NCBI GenBank assembly: GCA_021807655.1
Contig: JAKBCT010000011.1
Location: 1 to 18,622 of the forward strand
Direction: 5' to 3'
Origin: Actinomycetes bacterium
GTDB taxonomy: Bacteria; Actinomycetota; Acidimicrobiia; Acidimicrobiales; RAAP-2
Length of the DNA: 18,622 bases
A program made the position numbers and the translations under genes. The notes below the pieces were generated by a model. It did no database searches. It was not told where the DNA came from and saw only the letters and a program-made list of their open reading frames with translations. Shown here piece after piece: positions 6,174 through 14,922 of the stretch (the first letter of the stretch is position 1; each line of letters opens with the position of its first letter).

Positions 6174-7979
6174 GTGAGCCCCTCGACCGAACCAGTTGAT
6201 TCCCGGCGAATCCGGAACTTCTCAATCATCTCGCACGTTGACCACGGCAAGTCCACGTTGTCCGACCGGATCCTGGAGATTACTGGTGCGGTAGATCCTC
6301 GCCTGATGCGCGCCCAGTACCTGGACTCCATGGATATTGAGCGTGAACGGGGCATCACGATCAAAGCGCAAAACGTCAGGGTGTTTTTCGATCAGCACGT
6401 ACTCCAGCTCATCGACACGCCGGGTCACGTCGACTTTGGCTACGAGGTCTCGCGGTCCCTGGCGGCCTGCGAGGGGGCGATCCTGCTGGTCGACGCCAGC
6501 CAGGGTATTCAGGCCCAAACGCTGGCCAACTGCTACCAGGCGATCGAGCACAATCTCGAAATTGTCGCGGTGTTGAACAAGATTGATCTGCCGGCGGCCG
6601 ATCCCGACCGGTGCAAGGATGAACTGGAACGGGTTCTCGGACTGCGCCGCGAGGAGATCCTCTCGATCTCGGCCAAGACTGGCGAGGGGGTCGAGGCGCT
6701 ACTCCACGCGGTGATCGAACGCATTCCGGCCCCCGCGGGGGATCCGTCGGCGCCCCTGCGCGCGCTGGTGTTCGATTCCTACTACGACCAGTATCGAGGC
6801 GTCATCAGCTCGATACGAATCGTCGACGGAACCTTGCGTGAACACGTCAAGGTTCGCATGATGCAAGCGGCGGCCAATCACGAGATCGAGGAGATCGGTA
6901 TCCGCACCCCCGATATGGTGCCGGTCGAGCAGCTCGGTCCCGGCGAGGTGGGCTACCTCGTCGCGGGGATCAAGGACGTTGGCGAAGCCCGGTCGGGCGA
7001 AACCGTTACCGAGGCCGCTCGGCCGGCCCTCGTCGCCCTCGACGGGTATCGCGATCCCAAGCCCATGGTCTTTTGTGGCATCTACCCGATCGACGGCGAC
7101 GACCTGCCCGATCTTCGCGATTCCCTGGACAAGCTCAAGCTCAATGACGCCTCGATAACGTTTGAACCCGAGTCGAGCCACGCCCTCGGGTTCGGCTTCC
7201 GGTGCGGCTTTCTCGGCCTCTTGCACATGGAGATCGTTCGCGAGCGGCTCGAGCGCGAATTCAACCTCTCGCTGATTGCGACCGCTCCGTCGGTCGTCTA
7301 CCGCGCGTTTCTCACCGACGGCACCGAGGTCGACATCGACAATCCGACCGATCTGCCTGAGCCGAGCCGACTCGACCATATTGACGAGCCGATGCTCGAC
7401 ATCTCGATCCTCACCCCCGCGGAGTACTTGGGCACCGTGATGGATCTCTGCCAGTCACGCCGCGCCGAGATGCAGAAGATGGACTATCTGTCGGCCGAAC
7501 GCGTGGAACTGCGCTACTCGATACCGCTCGCCGAAGTCGTGATCGACTTCTTTGACGCACTGAAGAGTCGAACCAAGGGGTACGCGAGTCTCGACTACGA
7601 GCCCAGCGGCTACGTCACGTCGCCCCTGGTGCGCGTCGACCTGCTGATCAACCACGAACCCGTTGACGCCTTCTCCACCATTGTCCACAAGTCCAACGCC
7701 GACTTCTACGGACGTCGAATGGCCGAGCGCCTTCGCGAGCTGATCCCGCGCCAGATGTTCGACGTGCCGATCCAGGCCGCGGTCGGGGGCCGCGTCATCG
7801 CCCGCGAAACGGTCAAGGCTCGTCGCAAGGACGTACTCGCCAAGTGCTACGGCGGCGACATCACGCGCAAGCGTAAATTGCTCGAGAAGCAGAAAGAGGG
7901 TAAGAAGCGAATGAAGAACCTCGGGCGCGTCGAGGTGCCCCAGGAGGCCTTCGTCGCCGCGCTCAAGCTCGAGGACTAG
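6174..7979 (+). CDS. lepA: Elongation factor 4 (back-translocase GTPase LepA)
   Basis: A 601-residue translational GTPase, full length for EF4. G-domain motifs are HVDHGKST at residues 21-28 (G1), RGITI (G2), DTPGH (G3), NKID (G4) and SAKTG (G5). The EF4-specific C-terminal domain ends with the basic segment [20 protein letters not shown], which contacts the peptidyl-transferase region. EF4 binds ribosomes, can reverse translocation, and has been linked to 30S biogenesis and ionic stress. The GTG start gives a short N-terminal extension before RRIRNFSII, normal for actinobacteria. In many actinobacteria hemW lies between lepA and hrcA. Here only 57 bp separate lepA from hrcA. Confidence 0.97.
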   Translation: MSPSTEPVDSRRIRNFSIISHVDHGKSTLSDRILEITGAVDPRLMRAQYLDSMDIERERGITIKAQNVRVFFDQHVLQLIDTPGHVDFGYEVSRSLAACEGAILLVDASQGIQAQTLANCYQAIEHNLEIVAVLNKIDLPAADPDRCKDELERVLGLRREEILSISAKTGEGVEALLHAVIERIPAPAGDPSAPLRALVFDSYYDQYRGVISSIRIVDGTLREHVKVRMMQAAANHEIEEIGIRTPDMVPVEQLGPGEVGYLVAGIKDVGEARSGETVTEAARPALVALDGYRDPKPMVFCGIYPIDGDDLPDLRDSLDKLKLNDASITFEPESSHALGFGFRCGFLGLLHMEIVRERLEREFNLSLIATAPSVVYRAFLTDGTEVDIDNPTDLPEPSRLDHIDEPMLDISILTPAEYLGTVMDLCQSRRAEMQKMDYLSAERVELRYSIPLAEVVIDFFDALKSRTKGYASLDYEPSGYVTSPLVRVDLLINHEPVDAFSTIVHKSNADFYGRRMAERLRELIPRQMFDVPIQAAVGGRVIARETVKARRKDVLAKCYGGDITRKRKLLEKQKEGKKRMKNLGRVEVPQEAFVAALKLED

Positions 7980-7997
7980 CCAAACGGCGGTCGACCG

Positions 7998-8024
7998 TTA
8001 GCACTCGGTAGAATTGAGTGCTAG
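7998..8024 (+). promoter_or_regulatory. CIRCE operator (HrcA binding site) overlapping the hrcA promoter
   Basis: TTAGCACTC-N9-GAGTGCTAG matches the CIRCE consensus (TTAGCACTC-N9-GAGTGCTAA) at 17 of 18 arm positions. The central spacer contains TAGAAT (8009-8014), a good -10 hexamer, so bound HrcA would block RNA polymerase directly. The operator ends 12 nt before the hrcA start. The same transcript would also carry dnaJ and possibly the genes up to era. Confidence 0.95.
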
Positions 8025-8025
8025 C

Positions 8026-8034
8026 AAGGAGGAG
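8026..8034 (+). promoter_or_regulatory. Strong Shine-Dalgarno of hrcA
   Basis: AAGGAGGAG (8026-8034) is an almost complete anti-16S match just upstream of the ATG at 8037. It is the strongest ribosome site in the window and contrasts with the leaderless-type starts of the thioredoxin, dinG and uppS genes. Confidence 0.8.
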
Positions 8035-8036
8035 TT

Positions 8037-9083
8037 ATGGCTCGACGTCCGTTGAAAAAACCCGGCATCGTGGCGGACCTCGACGCGCGCAAGGCGACGA
8101 TTCTCGAGGCCGTGGTGCGAGAACACATCGATACTGCCCAGCCCGTGGGCTCGTCGTCGGTCGCCTCCACCAGTGAACTCGCGATCTCGTCGGCCACGGT
8201 GCGCTCGGAGATGGTGACCCTCGAACGCGAGGGCTACCTCGCCCAACCGCACACGTCGGCCGGGCGGATCCCGACCGACAAGGGCTACCGGTACTTCGTC
8301 GACCACCTTCAGGCTGGCGTCGTCGGCGTGGCCCAACAGCAGCAGATCAAGGACTTCTTCGAAAACGTGCGCGGCGAAGTCGAAGACGTGCTCGCTCAGA
8401 CGTCGACCCTGCTCAGTCAACTGACCAGCTACACCTCGGTGGTGGTTGGCGCCGGTCACGCGATGAGCCCGATCCTCTCCACGCAGCTGGTCAACCTCGA
8501 GGCGCGACACCAACTGTTAGTAACCGTCTTCGCCGACGGTTCGGTCGTCAAGCACAGCGTGATGACGAATTTCGACGCCAGTCACGTTGAGGTGGCCGAG
8601 GCGTCGCGCCAGTTGCACGCCCTCTTAATCGGCACGACGCTGGACGCACGCGTCCAAGTCCCCTCACGTAGCGACCACGTGGCCTCCCTGGTGCGCGACG
8701 CGGTGGCGACGCTGCACGCGCAGCAGCCCACGGTCGACGGCGAACAGGTTTTCATTGGCGGATCGTCCAAGGTCGCCGAGTCATTCGATGGCGTCGAAAC
8801 GGTGCGCAAGGTCCTGGCGATTCTCGAACAGGAGTTGCTCGTCGTTTCCCTGGTTCAGGACATCCTCGACCAGGGGCTGTCGGTCGCGATCGGATCCGAG
8901 CACGGCTACGAGCCACTCTCGTCGTGCGCGGTGATCGTCGCACCGGTGACCATCGATGGCCATCCCGCGGGCGCCGTCGGACTGCTCGGCCCGACGCGGA
9001 TGAAGTACGGCGAGGCGATGGCGGCCGCTCGCGCGGTGTCGGCCCACCTCGCCCATCACTTCGGTGGTGACGAGCGTGCCTAG
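8037..9083 (+). CDS. hrcA: Heat-inducible transcription repressor HrcA
   Basis: A 348-residue HrcA repressor. The N-terminal winged helix (residues ~10-80) contains the conserved stretches [18 protein letters not shown] and [19 protein letters not shown]. The C-terminal domain has the expected GSEHGY segment near residue 285 and a [11 protein letters not shown] tail. HrcA binds CIRCE operators and represses chaperone genes; it depends on GroEL for activity and inactivates on heat shock. A CIRCE site sits over its own promoter, so autoregulation is expected. Its stop overlaps the dnaJ start by about 8 nt, coupling the two. The ATG is fixed by the strong ribosome site. Confidence 0.97.
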   Translation: MARRPLKKPGIVADLDARKATILEAVVREHIDTAQPVGSSSVASTSELAISSATVRSEMVTLEREGYLAQPHTSAGRIPTDKGYRYFVDHLQAGVVGVAQQQQIKDFFENVRGEVEDVLAQTSTLLSQLTSYTSVVVGAGHAMSPILSTQLVNLEARHQLLVTVFADGSVVKHSVMTNFDASHVEVAEASRQLHALLIGTTLDARVQVPSRSDHVASLVRDAVATLHAQQPTVDGEQVFIGGSSKVAESFDGVETVRKVLAILEQELLVVSLVQDILDQGLSVAIGSEHGYEPLSSCAVIVAPVTIDGHPAGAVGLLGPTRMKYGEAMAAARAVSAHLAHHFGGDERA

Positions 9084-10173
9084 CACGGACCTCTACGAGA
9101 TCCTCGGCGTCGATCGGTCCGCCTCACAGGAGGACCTCAAGCGGGCCTATCGCCGCCTCGCCCGTCAGCACCACCCCGATGCGAATCCCGATGATCCCGA
9201 GGCCGAGGCCCGGTTCAAGGACGTCTCCCAGGCCTACGAGATCCTGTCGGATCCGGAGCGACGCGCCAACTACGACCGCTTCGGTGCGGATGTGGGTGGC
9301 GCCGGCCCCGGCCCCTTCGGCGCTGGCTCGGTGCAGGACATCTTCGACATGTTCTTCGGCGGAATGGGTCACGCGCCCACCCGTCGGGGCCCCCAACCGG
9401 GCCCCGACGCCGAGGTCGCGGTTGAGATCACGCTGGACGACGCGGCCTTTGGGGCCACCAAGGAGATATCGGTCACGTTGCCCCAGCAGTGCGTCACCTG
9501 TCACGGCAGTGGCAGTGCGCCGGGCACCTCACCGGTCACCTGCGACGAGTGCGGTGGAACCGGCGAGGTACGCCGGGTGCGCAACTCGATTCTCGGTCAG
9601 ATGGTGACCGCGGCCGCCTGCTCGCGTTGCGGCGGCTACGGCACCCGCATCGGGACACCGTGTGTCGACTGTCGCGGCGATGGTCGCACCCAGAGCACGA
9701 CGACGTTGACGATCCAGATCCCGGCCGGCGTGGAGGATGGCTCCACGATGCGGTTGGCGGGTCGCGGGCCGGCGGGGTCGCGCGGCGGCGCGAACGGTCG
9801 CCTCTTTGTCCACCTGCGCGTGTCGGCGGACGAACGCTTTGAACGAGCGGGCGACGACCTGCACCACGAGGCCCACGTTGCCTTCACCCAGGCCGCGCTG
9901 GGCGCGACGATCGAGGTACCCACGTTGCGAGAGACGGCCTCCATCGAGATCGCCCCGGGGACCGCGAATGGCACGGTGCATCGACTGCGCCACGAGGGGG
10001 TGGCCCACCTGCACGGTCGTGGTCGGGGTGATCTCTTCGTCCACGTCGTCGTTGACGTGCCGACTGATCTCGACGAAGCGTCGACGTCGTTGTTACGCGA
10101 GTTAGCCGAACATCGGGGGGAGAGCGTCACCCCGGCGCCCGCCAGCCTCTTTCGACGACGCGCGCGACGGTGA
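9076..10173 (+). CDS. dnaJ: Chaperone protein DnaJ (type I, with zinc fingers)
   Basis: A ~365-residue Hsp40 that stimulates DnaK and binds unfolded proteins. The J domain (residues ~4-70) has HPD at 33-35. A short G/F-rich linker follows. Four zinc-finger repeats have cysteine pairs at 139/142, 156/159, 182/185 and 196/199. The two C-terminal substrate-binding beta domains follow. All hallmarks of a complete type I DnaJ are present. Actinobacteria often have two copies, DnaJ1 with dnaK-grpE and DnaJ2 next to hrcA. This one is in the DnaJ2 position. I chose the GTG at 9076, which places DLYEILG right after the start; GTGs at 9064 and 9067 are alternatives. It overlaps hrcA and, by 4 nt, rsmE. 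Confidence 0.95.
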   Translation: MPSTDLYEILGVDRSASQEDLKRAYRRLARQHHPDANPDDPEAEARFKDVSQAYEILSDPERRANYDRFGADVGGAGPGPFGAGSVQDIFDMFFGGMGHAPTRRGPQPGPDAEVAVEITLDDAAFGATKEISVTLPQQCVTCHGSGSAPGTSPVTCDECGGTGEVRRVRNSILGQMVTAAACSRCGGYGTRIGTPCVDCRGDGRTQSTTTLTIQIPAGVEDGSTMRLAGRGPAGSRGGANGRLFVHLRVSADERFERAGDDLHHEAHVAFTQAALGATIEVPTLRETASIEIAPGTANGTVHRLRHEGVAHLHGRGRGDLFVHVVVDVPTDLDEASTSLLRELAEHRGESVTPAPASLFRRRARR

Positions 10174-10904
10174 GCGACCCCGCGTTCTTGCGCCGCGTGG
10201 CGGCACTCGCGCAGTTTCGGGTAGTCGATCCGCGCCGGCCGGAACTGTCGGGCGCTGACGACCATCACCTGCGCGCTGTGTTGCGAGCGTCGTCGGGTGA
10301 AGAGGTGGTCGTCACCGACGGCCGCGGCGCGTGGGCCCTGGCGGCCGTCGCCGCGGCGGGGCTGCACCCGCTCACCGATGTGTTGCACGAGGCGCCGCCG
10401 CGTGAACGTTCGCTGTACCTCGCGCCGCTCAAGGGAGATCGCAGCGAATGGGCGATCGTCAAGGCAACTGAGCTGGGCGTGAGCACGATCGTGCCACTGC
10501 TCAGTCATCGGGTCGTGGTGAAGTGCCGCGGTGAAGCGCGAACCAAACTGCTCGCGCGATGGCGGCGTCTCGCCCACGAGGCGAGCGCACAGTCGCGTCG
10601 CACGCATTACCCGACCATTGCCGATCCGCTGACGCCCGACCAAGTCCCCCGCGATGTCGCGGTGTGCGACTTTGGCGGGGATGGTTCGTGGGCCCACGTC
10701 GTGGGCGTCGCGATTGGTCCCGAGGGTGGCTGGGAGGCGGCAGAGTGGGGCGGCGAGCGCCGACGACTTTCCCTGGGACCGACGGTGCTGCGCGCCGAGA
10801 CGGCCGCCGTCGCCGCGGCGACGCTCTTGGCGTTTCACGCCCCCGACTGGGGATACGCGCGCGGGTCGGGCGCTTTGAGTAATGATGAAGTCAGCCATGA
10901 CTGA
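10170..10904 (+). CDS. rsmE: 16S rRNA (uracil-1498-N3)-methyltransferase RsmE
   Basis: A 244-residue SPOUT-class methyltransferase that modifies U1498 in helix 44 of 16S rRNA. Motifs in order are HHLRAVLR (~residues 31-38) in the N-terminal PUA-like domain, [17 protein letters not shown] (~89-105), HEASAQSRR (~137-145), IGPEGGW (SAM-binding knot) and [11 protein letters not shown] near the C-terminus. The GTG start overlaps the dnaJ stop by 4 nt. The dnaJ-rsmE-HIT-phoH-ybeY-era order is widely conserved in Gram-positive bacteria. It is the first ribosome-maturation gene in the heat-shock block. Its last codons overlap the HIT gene. Confidence 0.95.
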   Translation: MSDPAFLRRVAALAQFRVVDPRRPELSGADDHHLRAVLRASSGEEVVVTDGRGAWALAAVAAAGLHPLTDVLHEAPPRERSLYLAPLKGDRSEWAIVKATELGVSTIVPLLSHRVVVKCRGEARTKLLARWRRLAHEASAQSRRTHYPTIADPLTPDQVPRDVAVCDFGGDGSWAHVVGVAIGPEGGWEAAEWGGERRRLSLGPTVLRAETAAVAAATLLAFHAPDWGYARGSGALSNDEVSHD

Positions 10905-11241
10905 CTGCCTCTTCTGCCAGATTGTCTCGAAGGAGATTCCGTCGACGGCGGTCGCCGAGTCCGACACGGCTTACGCCTTCTACGACATCGCCCCGCAGGC
11001 GCCCGTCCACGTACTGGTGATTCCGAAGCGCCACATCACCAGCGCCGACGAAGTGGCATCGGCCCACGGCGGCGTCGTGGATGACTTGGTGATGCTGGCC
11101 CAGCGCGTCGTCGACCTCGAGGGCGTACGCGAGAGCGGCTACCGGCTCGTCATCAACGTGGGGCGCGACGCCCAGATGACCGTGGCCCACCTGCACGTCC
11201 ACGTTCTGGGTGGCCGGCGATTGGAGTGGCCGCCCGGATGA
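10897..11241 (+). CDS. HIT-family (HinT-like) purine nucleoside phosphoramidase
   Basis: A 114-residue histidine-triad protein. The N-terminus [15 protein letters not shown] is typical of HinT-type proteins, with CxxC available for zinc. The catalytic triad is H98-L-H100-V-H102, inside AHLHVHVLGGR. Such enzymes hydrolyse AMP-lysine-type or other phosphoramidate nucleotides; the physiological substrate is uncertain. The ATG at 10897 places MTDCLFC at the family start. An upstream in-frame ATG at 10882 would add five residues. The gene overlaps rsmE by 8 nt and phoH by 4 nt. A weak TAATGA hexamer at 10880-10885 could be an internal promoter, but its spacing is poor. Confidence 0.93.
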   Translation: MTDCLFCQIVSKEIPSTAVAESDTAYAFYDIAPQAPVHVLVIPKRHITSADEVASAHGGVVDDLVMLAQRVVDLEGVRESGYRLVINVGRDAQMTVAHLHVHVLGGRRLEWPPG

Positions 11242-12203
11242 CCGTTGAGGAATCGGCCGGCGAGGCGATGACGGTGACGACATTCGTACGCAATACGAAC
11301 CTGTTAGCGGGCTTGCTCGGACCGCGCGACGAGCACTTGCGGGTGGTGGAGCGCTCCTTCCCGTCGTCGAAGATTGCCATTCGCGGCAACGAGATCAGCG
11401 TCTCGGGTCCCGACGCCGCCAAGATCCTTCGCCTCTTCGACGAACTCGTCCTGGTGCTCGAGAGTGGACAGTCCCTCGACTCGACGAAGATCGAGCGCAC
11501 CATCGACATGGTCGACGAAGACCTGCGGCCGAGCGAGGTCCTCGGCCACGAGGTGGTTCGAGCGGCCCGGGGCAAGCCCGTGCGTCCATCAACCGCGGGC
11601 CAGAAGCGCTACACCGACGCGATCGACGCCTCGACCATCACCTTCGGTATCGGTCCGGCCGGAACGGGCAAGAGCTATCTCGCCGTGGCCGCCGCCGTCC
11701 AGGCGCTCCACCGCCGCCAGGTTCAACGAATCGTGCTCACTCGTCCCGCCGTCGAGGCCGGCGAGCGATTGGGCTTCTTGCCCGGCGATCTCATGGCCAA
11801 GGTCGATCCCTACCTGCGGCCGCTCTACGACGCCCTGTACGAGATGGTGGGGCCCGACGGTGCGCAGCGCCTGATCGCCAACGGCACGATCGAGGTCGCG
11901 CCCCTGGCCTTCATGCGCGGACGCACCCTCAACGATTCCTTCATCATCCTCGACGAGGCGCAGAACACGACGCCCGAGCAGATGAAAATGTTTCTCACGC
12001 GTATCGGCTTCAACGCCAAGGCAGTGGTCACCGGGGACGTCACCCAGGTCGATCTCAATGGCCGGATGAGCGGCCTGACGCACCTCGAGTCCATCCTCGG
12101 CGGCATCGACGGCATTTCATTCGTCCACCTCGGGGCCAAGGACGTGGTGCGCCACAAGATAGTGGCCGCGATCGTCGCCGCGTACGAACGGCGAGACCCG
12201 TGA
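11238..12203 (+). CDS. phoH: PhoH-like ATPase (YbeZ family)
   Basis: A 321-residue PhoH/YbeZ-type P-loop ATPase. An N-terminal KH-like region (~residues 35-115) precedes the ATPase core. Walker A is GPAGTGKS at 139-146 and Walker B is FIILDEAQ at 235-242, followed by TPEQMKMFLTRIG and the VVTGDVTQVDL sensor region. Proteins of this family pair with YbeY and are linked to RNA or ribosome quality control; helicase-like activity has been reported for some members. The ATG at 11238 overlaps the HIT stop (ATGA), favoured over GTG 11226. The phoH-ybeY-corC trio matches the E. coli ybeZ-ybeY-ybeX order. Confidence 0.95.
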   Translation: MTVEESAGEAMTVTTFVRNTNLLAGLLGPRDEHLRVVERSFPSSKIAIRGNEISVSGPDAAKILRLFDELVLVLESGQSLDSTKIERTIDMVDEDLRPSEVLGHEVVRAARGKPVRPSTAGQKRYTDAIDASTITFGIGPAGTGKSYLAVAAAVQALHRRQVQRIVLTRPAVEAGERLGFLPGDLMAKVDPYLRPLYDALYEMVGPDGAQRLIANGTIEVAPLAFMRGRTLNDSFIILDEAQNTTPEQMKMFLTRIGFNAKAVVTGDVTQVDLNGRMSGLTHLESILGGIDGISFVHLGAKDVVRHKIVAAIVAAYERRDP

Positions 12204-12706
12204 GCATCGACATCTACGCCGCGGACGAGCAGCACGAGATCGCGATCGACCTCGAGCGCTGGGTGGCGCTCGCCAACGCCGCGCTGCTCGACGAAGGCGT
12301 CCGCGGACTCGCCGAGCTGTCGCTCATCTTCACTGACGAGGCCGCCATCGCGGCGCTCAATCTCCAGTTCATGGGTAAGGCCGGACCCACGGACGTGCTG
12401 AGCTTTCCCATCGACGACGAGCCCGAACCCCGGGGTCGCGTGCCCGACGCCGGGGGGAGCGGCCCGGGCGACGCACCGCTCGACGAGATTCCCCAGCTGA
12501 TCGGCGACGTCGTCATCTGTCCGGCCGTGGCCGCGCGCAACGCGCCGGACCACGACTGGGAGTTTGATGACGAGGTGGCGCTGCTCGTTGTCCACGGGGT
12601 CCTGCACCTGCTCGGCTGGGACCACGAAGTCGACGACGAAGCCGAGCGGATGGAGTCTCGAGAGCGAGAACTCCTCGCTCGGTACCATCGTCCCGTCCGC
12701 CCGTGA
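12200..12706 (+). CDS. ybeY: Endoribonuclease YbeY (16S rRNA 3' maturation)
   Basis: A 168-residue zinc-dependent RNase. The metal site HGVLHLLGWDH at residues 132-142 provides H132, H136 and H142. Other family landmarks are NLQFMGKAGPTDVLSFP (~54-70) and IGDVVICP (~101-108). YbeY takes part in 16S rRNA 3'-end processing and 70S quality control. Residues ~72-98 form an acidic, Gly/Pro-rich insertion between the LSFP and GDVVIC motifs, which is longer than in E. coli but common in type in actinobacteria. The GTG start overlaps phoH by 4 nt. The stop overlaps corC by 4 nt. Confidence 0.95.
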   Translation: MSIDIYAADEQHEIAIDLERWVALANAALLDEGVRGLAELSLIFTDEAAIAALNLQFMGKAGPTDVLSFPIDDEPEPRGRVPDAGGSGPGDAPLDEIPQLIGDVVICPAVAARNAPDHDWEFDDEVALLVVHGVLHLLGWDHEVDDEAERMESRERELLARYHRPVRP

Positions 12707-13980
12707 TCGCCGCGACCTGGTCGGGTGGCGACACGGCGCTGTCGCTCAGCGTGCTCGTCCTGCTCATCTTGTCGGGCTTTTTCGCCCTCGCGGAGACGTC
12801 GCTGGTGCGCATGAACAAATCCCGGGCGCGGTCACTGCGTGACCAGGGTCGGCGCGGTGCGCGCGCCCTGGTGTCCCTGGCCGAGGCCCCCGAACAGTTT
12901 CTCAACCCGCTGCTGCTGCTCGTGCTGATCTGCCAACTGGTCTCGGCGACGATGGTCGGCGTGCTCGCGGGCCACCTGTTCGGCGCCGCCGGCGTTTTCG
13001 TGGCCACGGTGGGCGAGGTGGTCGTCATCTTCGTCATCTTCGAGGCGATTCCGAAGAACTTCGCGGTCCAGCACCCCGACGCCGTAGCGCTCTTCACCGC
13101 ACCCGCGGTCGGACGACTGCTCCGATTCTGGCCCATTCGGTGGATCTCGACGGTGCTGCTCGCCATCGCCAACGCTGTGATGCGACTGTTCGGCGCCCCG
13201 TCGTCGTCACCCAAGGTGACCGAGTCTGAGGTGCTGGCCATGGCGGACGTGGCCCACGAGGACGCCGCGATCGCTTCGGAGGAACGGGCCTTCATCCACT
13301 CGGTGATCGAATTTGGCGACACCATCGTGCGCGAGGTCATGGTTCCGCGACCCGACATGGTCGACGTCGAGGCCGCCGCGACGGTTCGCCAAGCGCTCGA
13401 CATAGCCATCGACTCGGGCCGCTCGCGTCTGCCGGTGCTGGGCGACGGCGTCGACGACGTGGTCGGTATTGTGAACCTGCGTCACCTGGCGGCGCTCGTC
13501 GCGAACGGTCTCGGCGAGGAACGCGTGGCCGAGCATATGGGCGAGGCCCACTTCGTGCCCGAAACGAAGCGGGTGGCGTCGTTGCTGACCGAGATTCGCC
13601 GCGCGCAGGTTCACCTCTTCGTCGTCGTCGACGAATACGGTGGCACCGTCGGCCTGGTGACCCTCGAGGACGTGCTCGAAGAACTCGTCGGCGAAATCGC
13701 CGACGAGTCCGACCCGCGCACGGTCCAGGCCGCGCGCCAGTCGATCGATCTCGGCATCACGCTGAGTGGGCGGATGAACATTGACGACGCCAACGTGGAC
13801 TTCGACCTCGAGCTGCCCAAGGACGGCTGGGACACCGTCGGCGGTCTCGTGCTCGACTTGGCCGGTGGCGTCCCGGACGAGGGGGAATCGTTTTCGACCG
13901 ACCACTACCGACTGACCGTGGTGCGCATGGAGGGTCGCCGAATCGAAGAGGTGCGCGTCGATCCGCTGGAGCGCGAATGA
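12703..13980 (+). CDS. CNNM/CorC-type membrane protein with CBS domains (HlyC/CorC family)
   Basis: A 425-residue membrane protein. Residues ~1-165 form the CNNM (DUF21) transmembrane domain: hydrophobic helices around 14-32, 67-90 and 95-115, plus a shorter one near 140-160, with the conserved LSGFFALAETSLVR start and FEAIPKN motif. Next come EFGDTIVREVMVPRPDMV (~202-219), a CBS pair (~220-335) with VVVDEYGGTVGLVTLEDVLEE, and a C-terminal CorC_HlyC transporter-associated domain (~345-425). Family members are linked to Mg2+/Co2+ export or resistance, and bacterial homologues have been shown to transport Mg2+. The ybeY-adjacent position parallels E. coli ybeX (corC), which is linked to ribosome homeostasis. 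It overlaps ybeY and era by 4 nt each. Confidence 0.93.
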   Translation: MIAATWSGGDTALSLSVLVLLILSGFFALAETSLVRMNKSRARSLRDQGRRGARALVSLAEAPEQFLNPLLLLVLICQLVSATMVGVLAGHLFGAAGVFVATVGEVVVIFVIFEAIPKNFAVQHPDAVALFTAPAVGRLLRFWPIRWISTVLLAIANAVMRLFGAPSSSPKVTESEVLAMADVAHEDAAIASEERAFIHSVIEFGDTIVREVMVPRPDMVDVEAAATVRQALDIAIDSGRSRLPVLGDGVDDVVGIVNLRHLAALVANGLGEERVAEHMGEAHFVPETKRVASLLTEIRRAQVHLFVVVDEYGGTVGLVTLEDVLEELVGEIADESDPRTVQAARQSIDLGITLSGRMNIDDANVDFDLELPKDGWDTVGGLVLDLAGGVPDEGESFSTDHYRLTVVRMEGRRIEEVRVDPLERE

Positions 13981-14879
13981 GTCGCGCCGGCTTCGCGACC
14001 ATCCTGGGACGACCCAACGTCGGCAAGTCGACCCTCGTCAATCAGTTAGTCGGTGCGAAGGTCACGATCACCGCGTCGTCACCCAACACCACGCGACGCG
14101 CCGTGCGGGGCGTCATTACCATCGGCGACGTTCAAATCATCGTCGTCGATACCCCGGGACTGCACCGAGCGCGAACCTCACTCGGTAGCCGCCTGAACGA
14201 CGCGGCCCGTCACGCCGCTGACGACGTCGACGTGGTGATTGCCCTGATCGAGGCCGGTGGGGCGATTGGCCCGGGTGATCGTGCGGTCATGGCGACCCTG
14301 CTCGAGGTGTCGCGCACGCACGGCCCCCAGCCCATCGTCGTGGTCAACAAGGTAGACCGGTGCGCGCGCGAGATGGTCGCCGCACAGTTGATGAACGCGA
14401 CGCTCGCCATCGAGGAGATCGGCCGTGAGCGCGGCGGCGAAACGGTGACGTCTCGGGTCGAGTACTTCGCGGTGTCGGCCAAGACCGGCGTGGGGGTCGA
14501 TTCGCTTCGCGCGTTCGTCGCGGACCGGATGCCCGAGTCCCCCCTGCTCTTTGGCGTGGACGAAGTCTCTGACGTACCCGAGTCGGAGTGGATCGCGGAG
14601 CTCGTTCGTGAGCAGTTGGTGCGCAAGACTCGCCAGGAGCTACCGCACTCGATCCACTGCCGGGTCACGGAGTTCGAGTGGCCGCACGTGATCGTCGAGA
14701 TACTGGTCGAGCGCGAGAGTCAAAAGGGCATGGTGATTGGGCACGGGGGACAACTACTCAAGGACGTCGGTATTGCCGCGCGGCGCCAACTGCCCGAGGG
14801 TCTCTACTTGGAGCTGCGCGTCGCGGTCGAACCCGGTTGGCAGCGACGCGACGACGCGCTCGACCGGTTCGGCTACTGA
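13977..14879 (+). CDS. era: GTPase Era
   Basis: A 300-residue ribosome-assembly GTPase. G1 is GRPNVGKS at residues 11-18; DTPG (G3), NKVD (G4) and SAKTG (G5) follow in order. The C-terminal KH domain has GHGG at 255-258, used to bind the 3' end of 16S rRNA. Era checks 30S maturation, the same rRNA end that YbeY processes. The ATG overlaps the corC stop by 4 nt (ATGA). It is the last gene of the hrcA block; recO, its common downstream partner, is not here. The 43-bp gap to the convergent exporter gene has only an imperfect inverted repeat and no T-tract. Confidence 0.96.
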   Translation: MSRAGFATILGRPNVGKSTLVNQLVGAKVTITASSPNTTRRAVRGVITIGDVQIIVVDTPGLHRARTSLGSRLNDAARHAADDVDVVIALIEAGGAIGPGDRAVMATLLEVSRTHGPQPIVVVNKVDRCAREMVAAQLMNATLAIEEIGRERGGETVTSRVEYFAVSAKTGVGVDSLRAFVADRMPESPLLFGVDEVSDVPESEWIAELVREQLVRKTRQELPHSIHCRVTEFEWPHVIVEILVERESQKGMVIGHGGQLLKDVGIAARRQLPEGLYLELRVAVEPGWQRRDDALDRFGY

Positions 14880-14922
14880 TCGCTCGGCGCGTCGCGTCGA
14901 CCGCCCGATCGCCTCGCGAGAA

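Noticed and set aside
10880..10896. TAATGA as an internal promoter before the HIT gene
   Set aside because: The spacing of 11 nt to the start does not fit the leaderless pattern and there is no -35. It is also explained by coding sequence at the end of rsmE.
9636..10967. Long antisense open frame (about 440 codons) across dnaJ and rsmE
   Set aside because: Low-complexity Arg/Ser/Ala-rich translation typical of antisense frames in GC-rich genes. Both sense genes are certain.
14880..14922. Possible terminator between era and the exporter gene
   Set aside because: The inverted repeat GATCGCTCGG / CCGCCCGATC pairs at only 8 of 10 positions and no T-tract follows on either strand.
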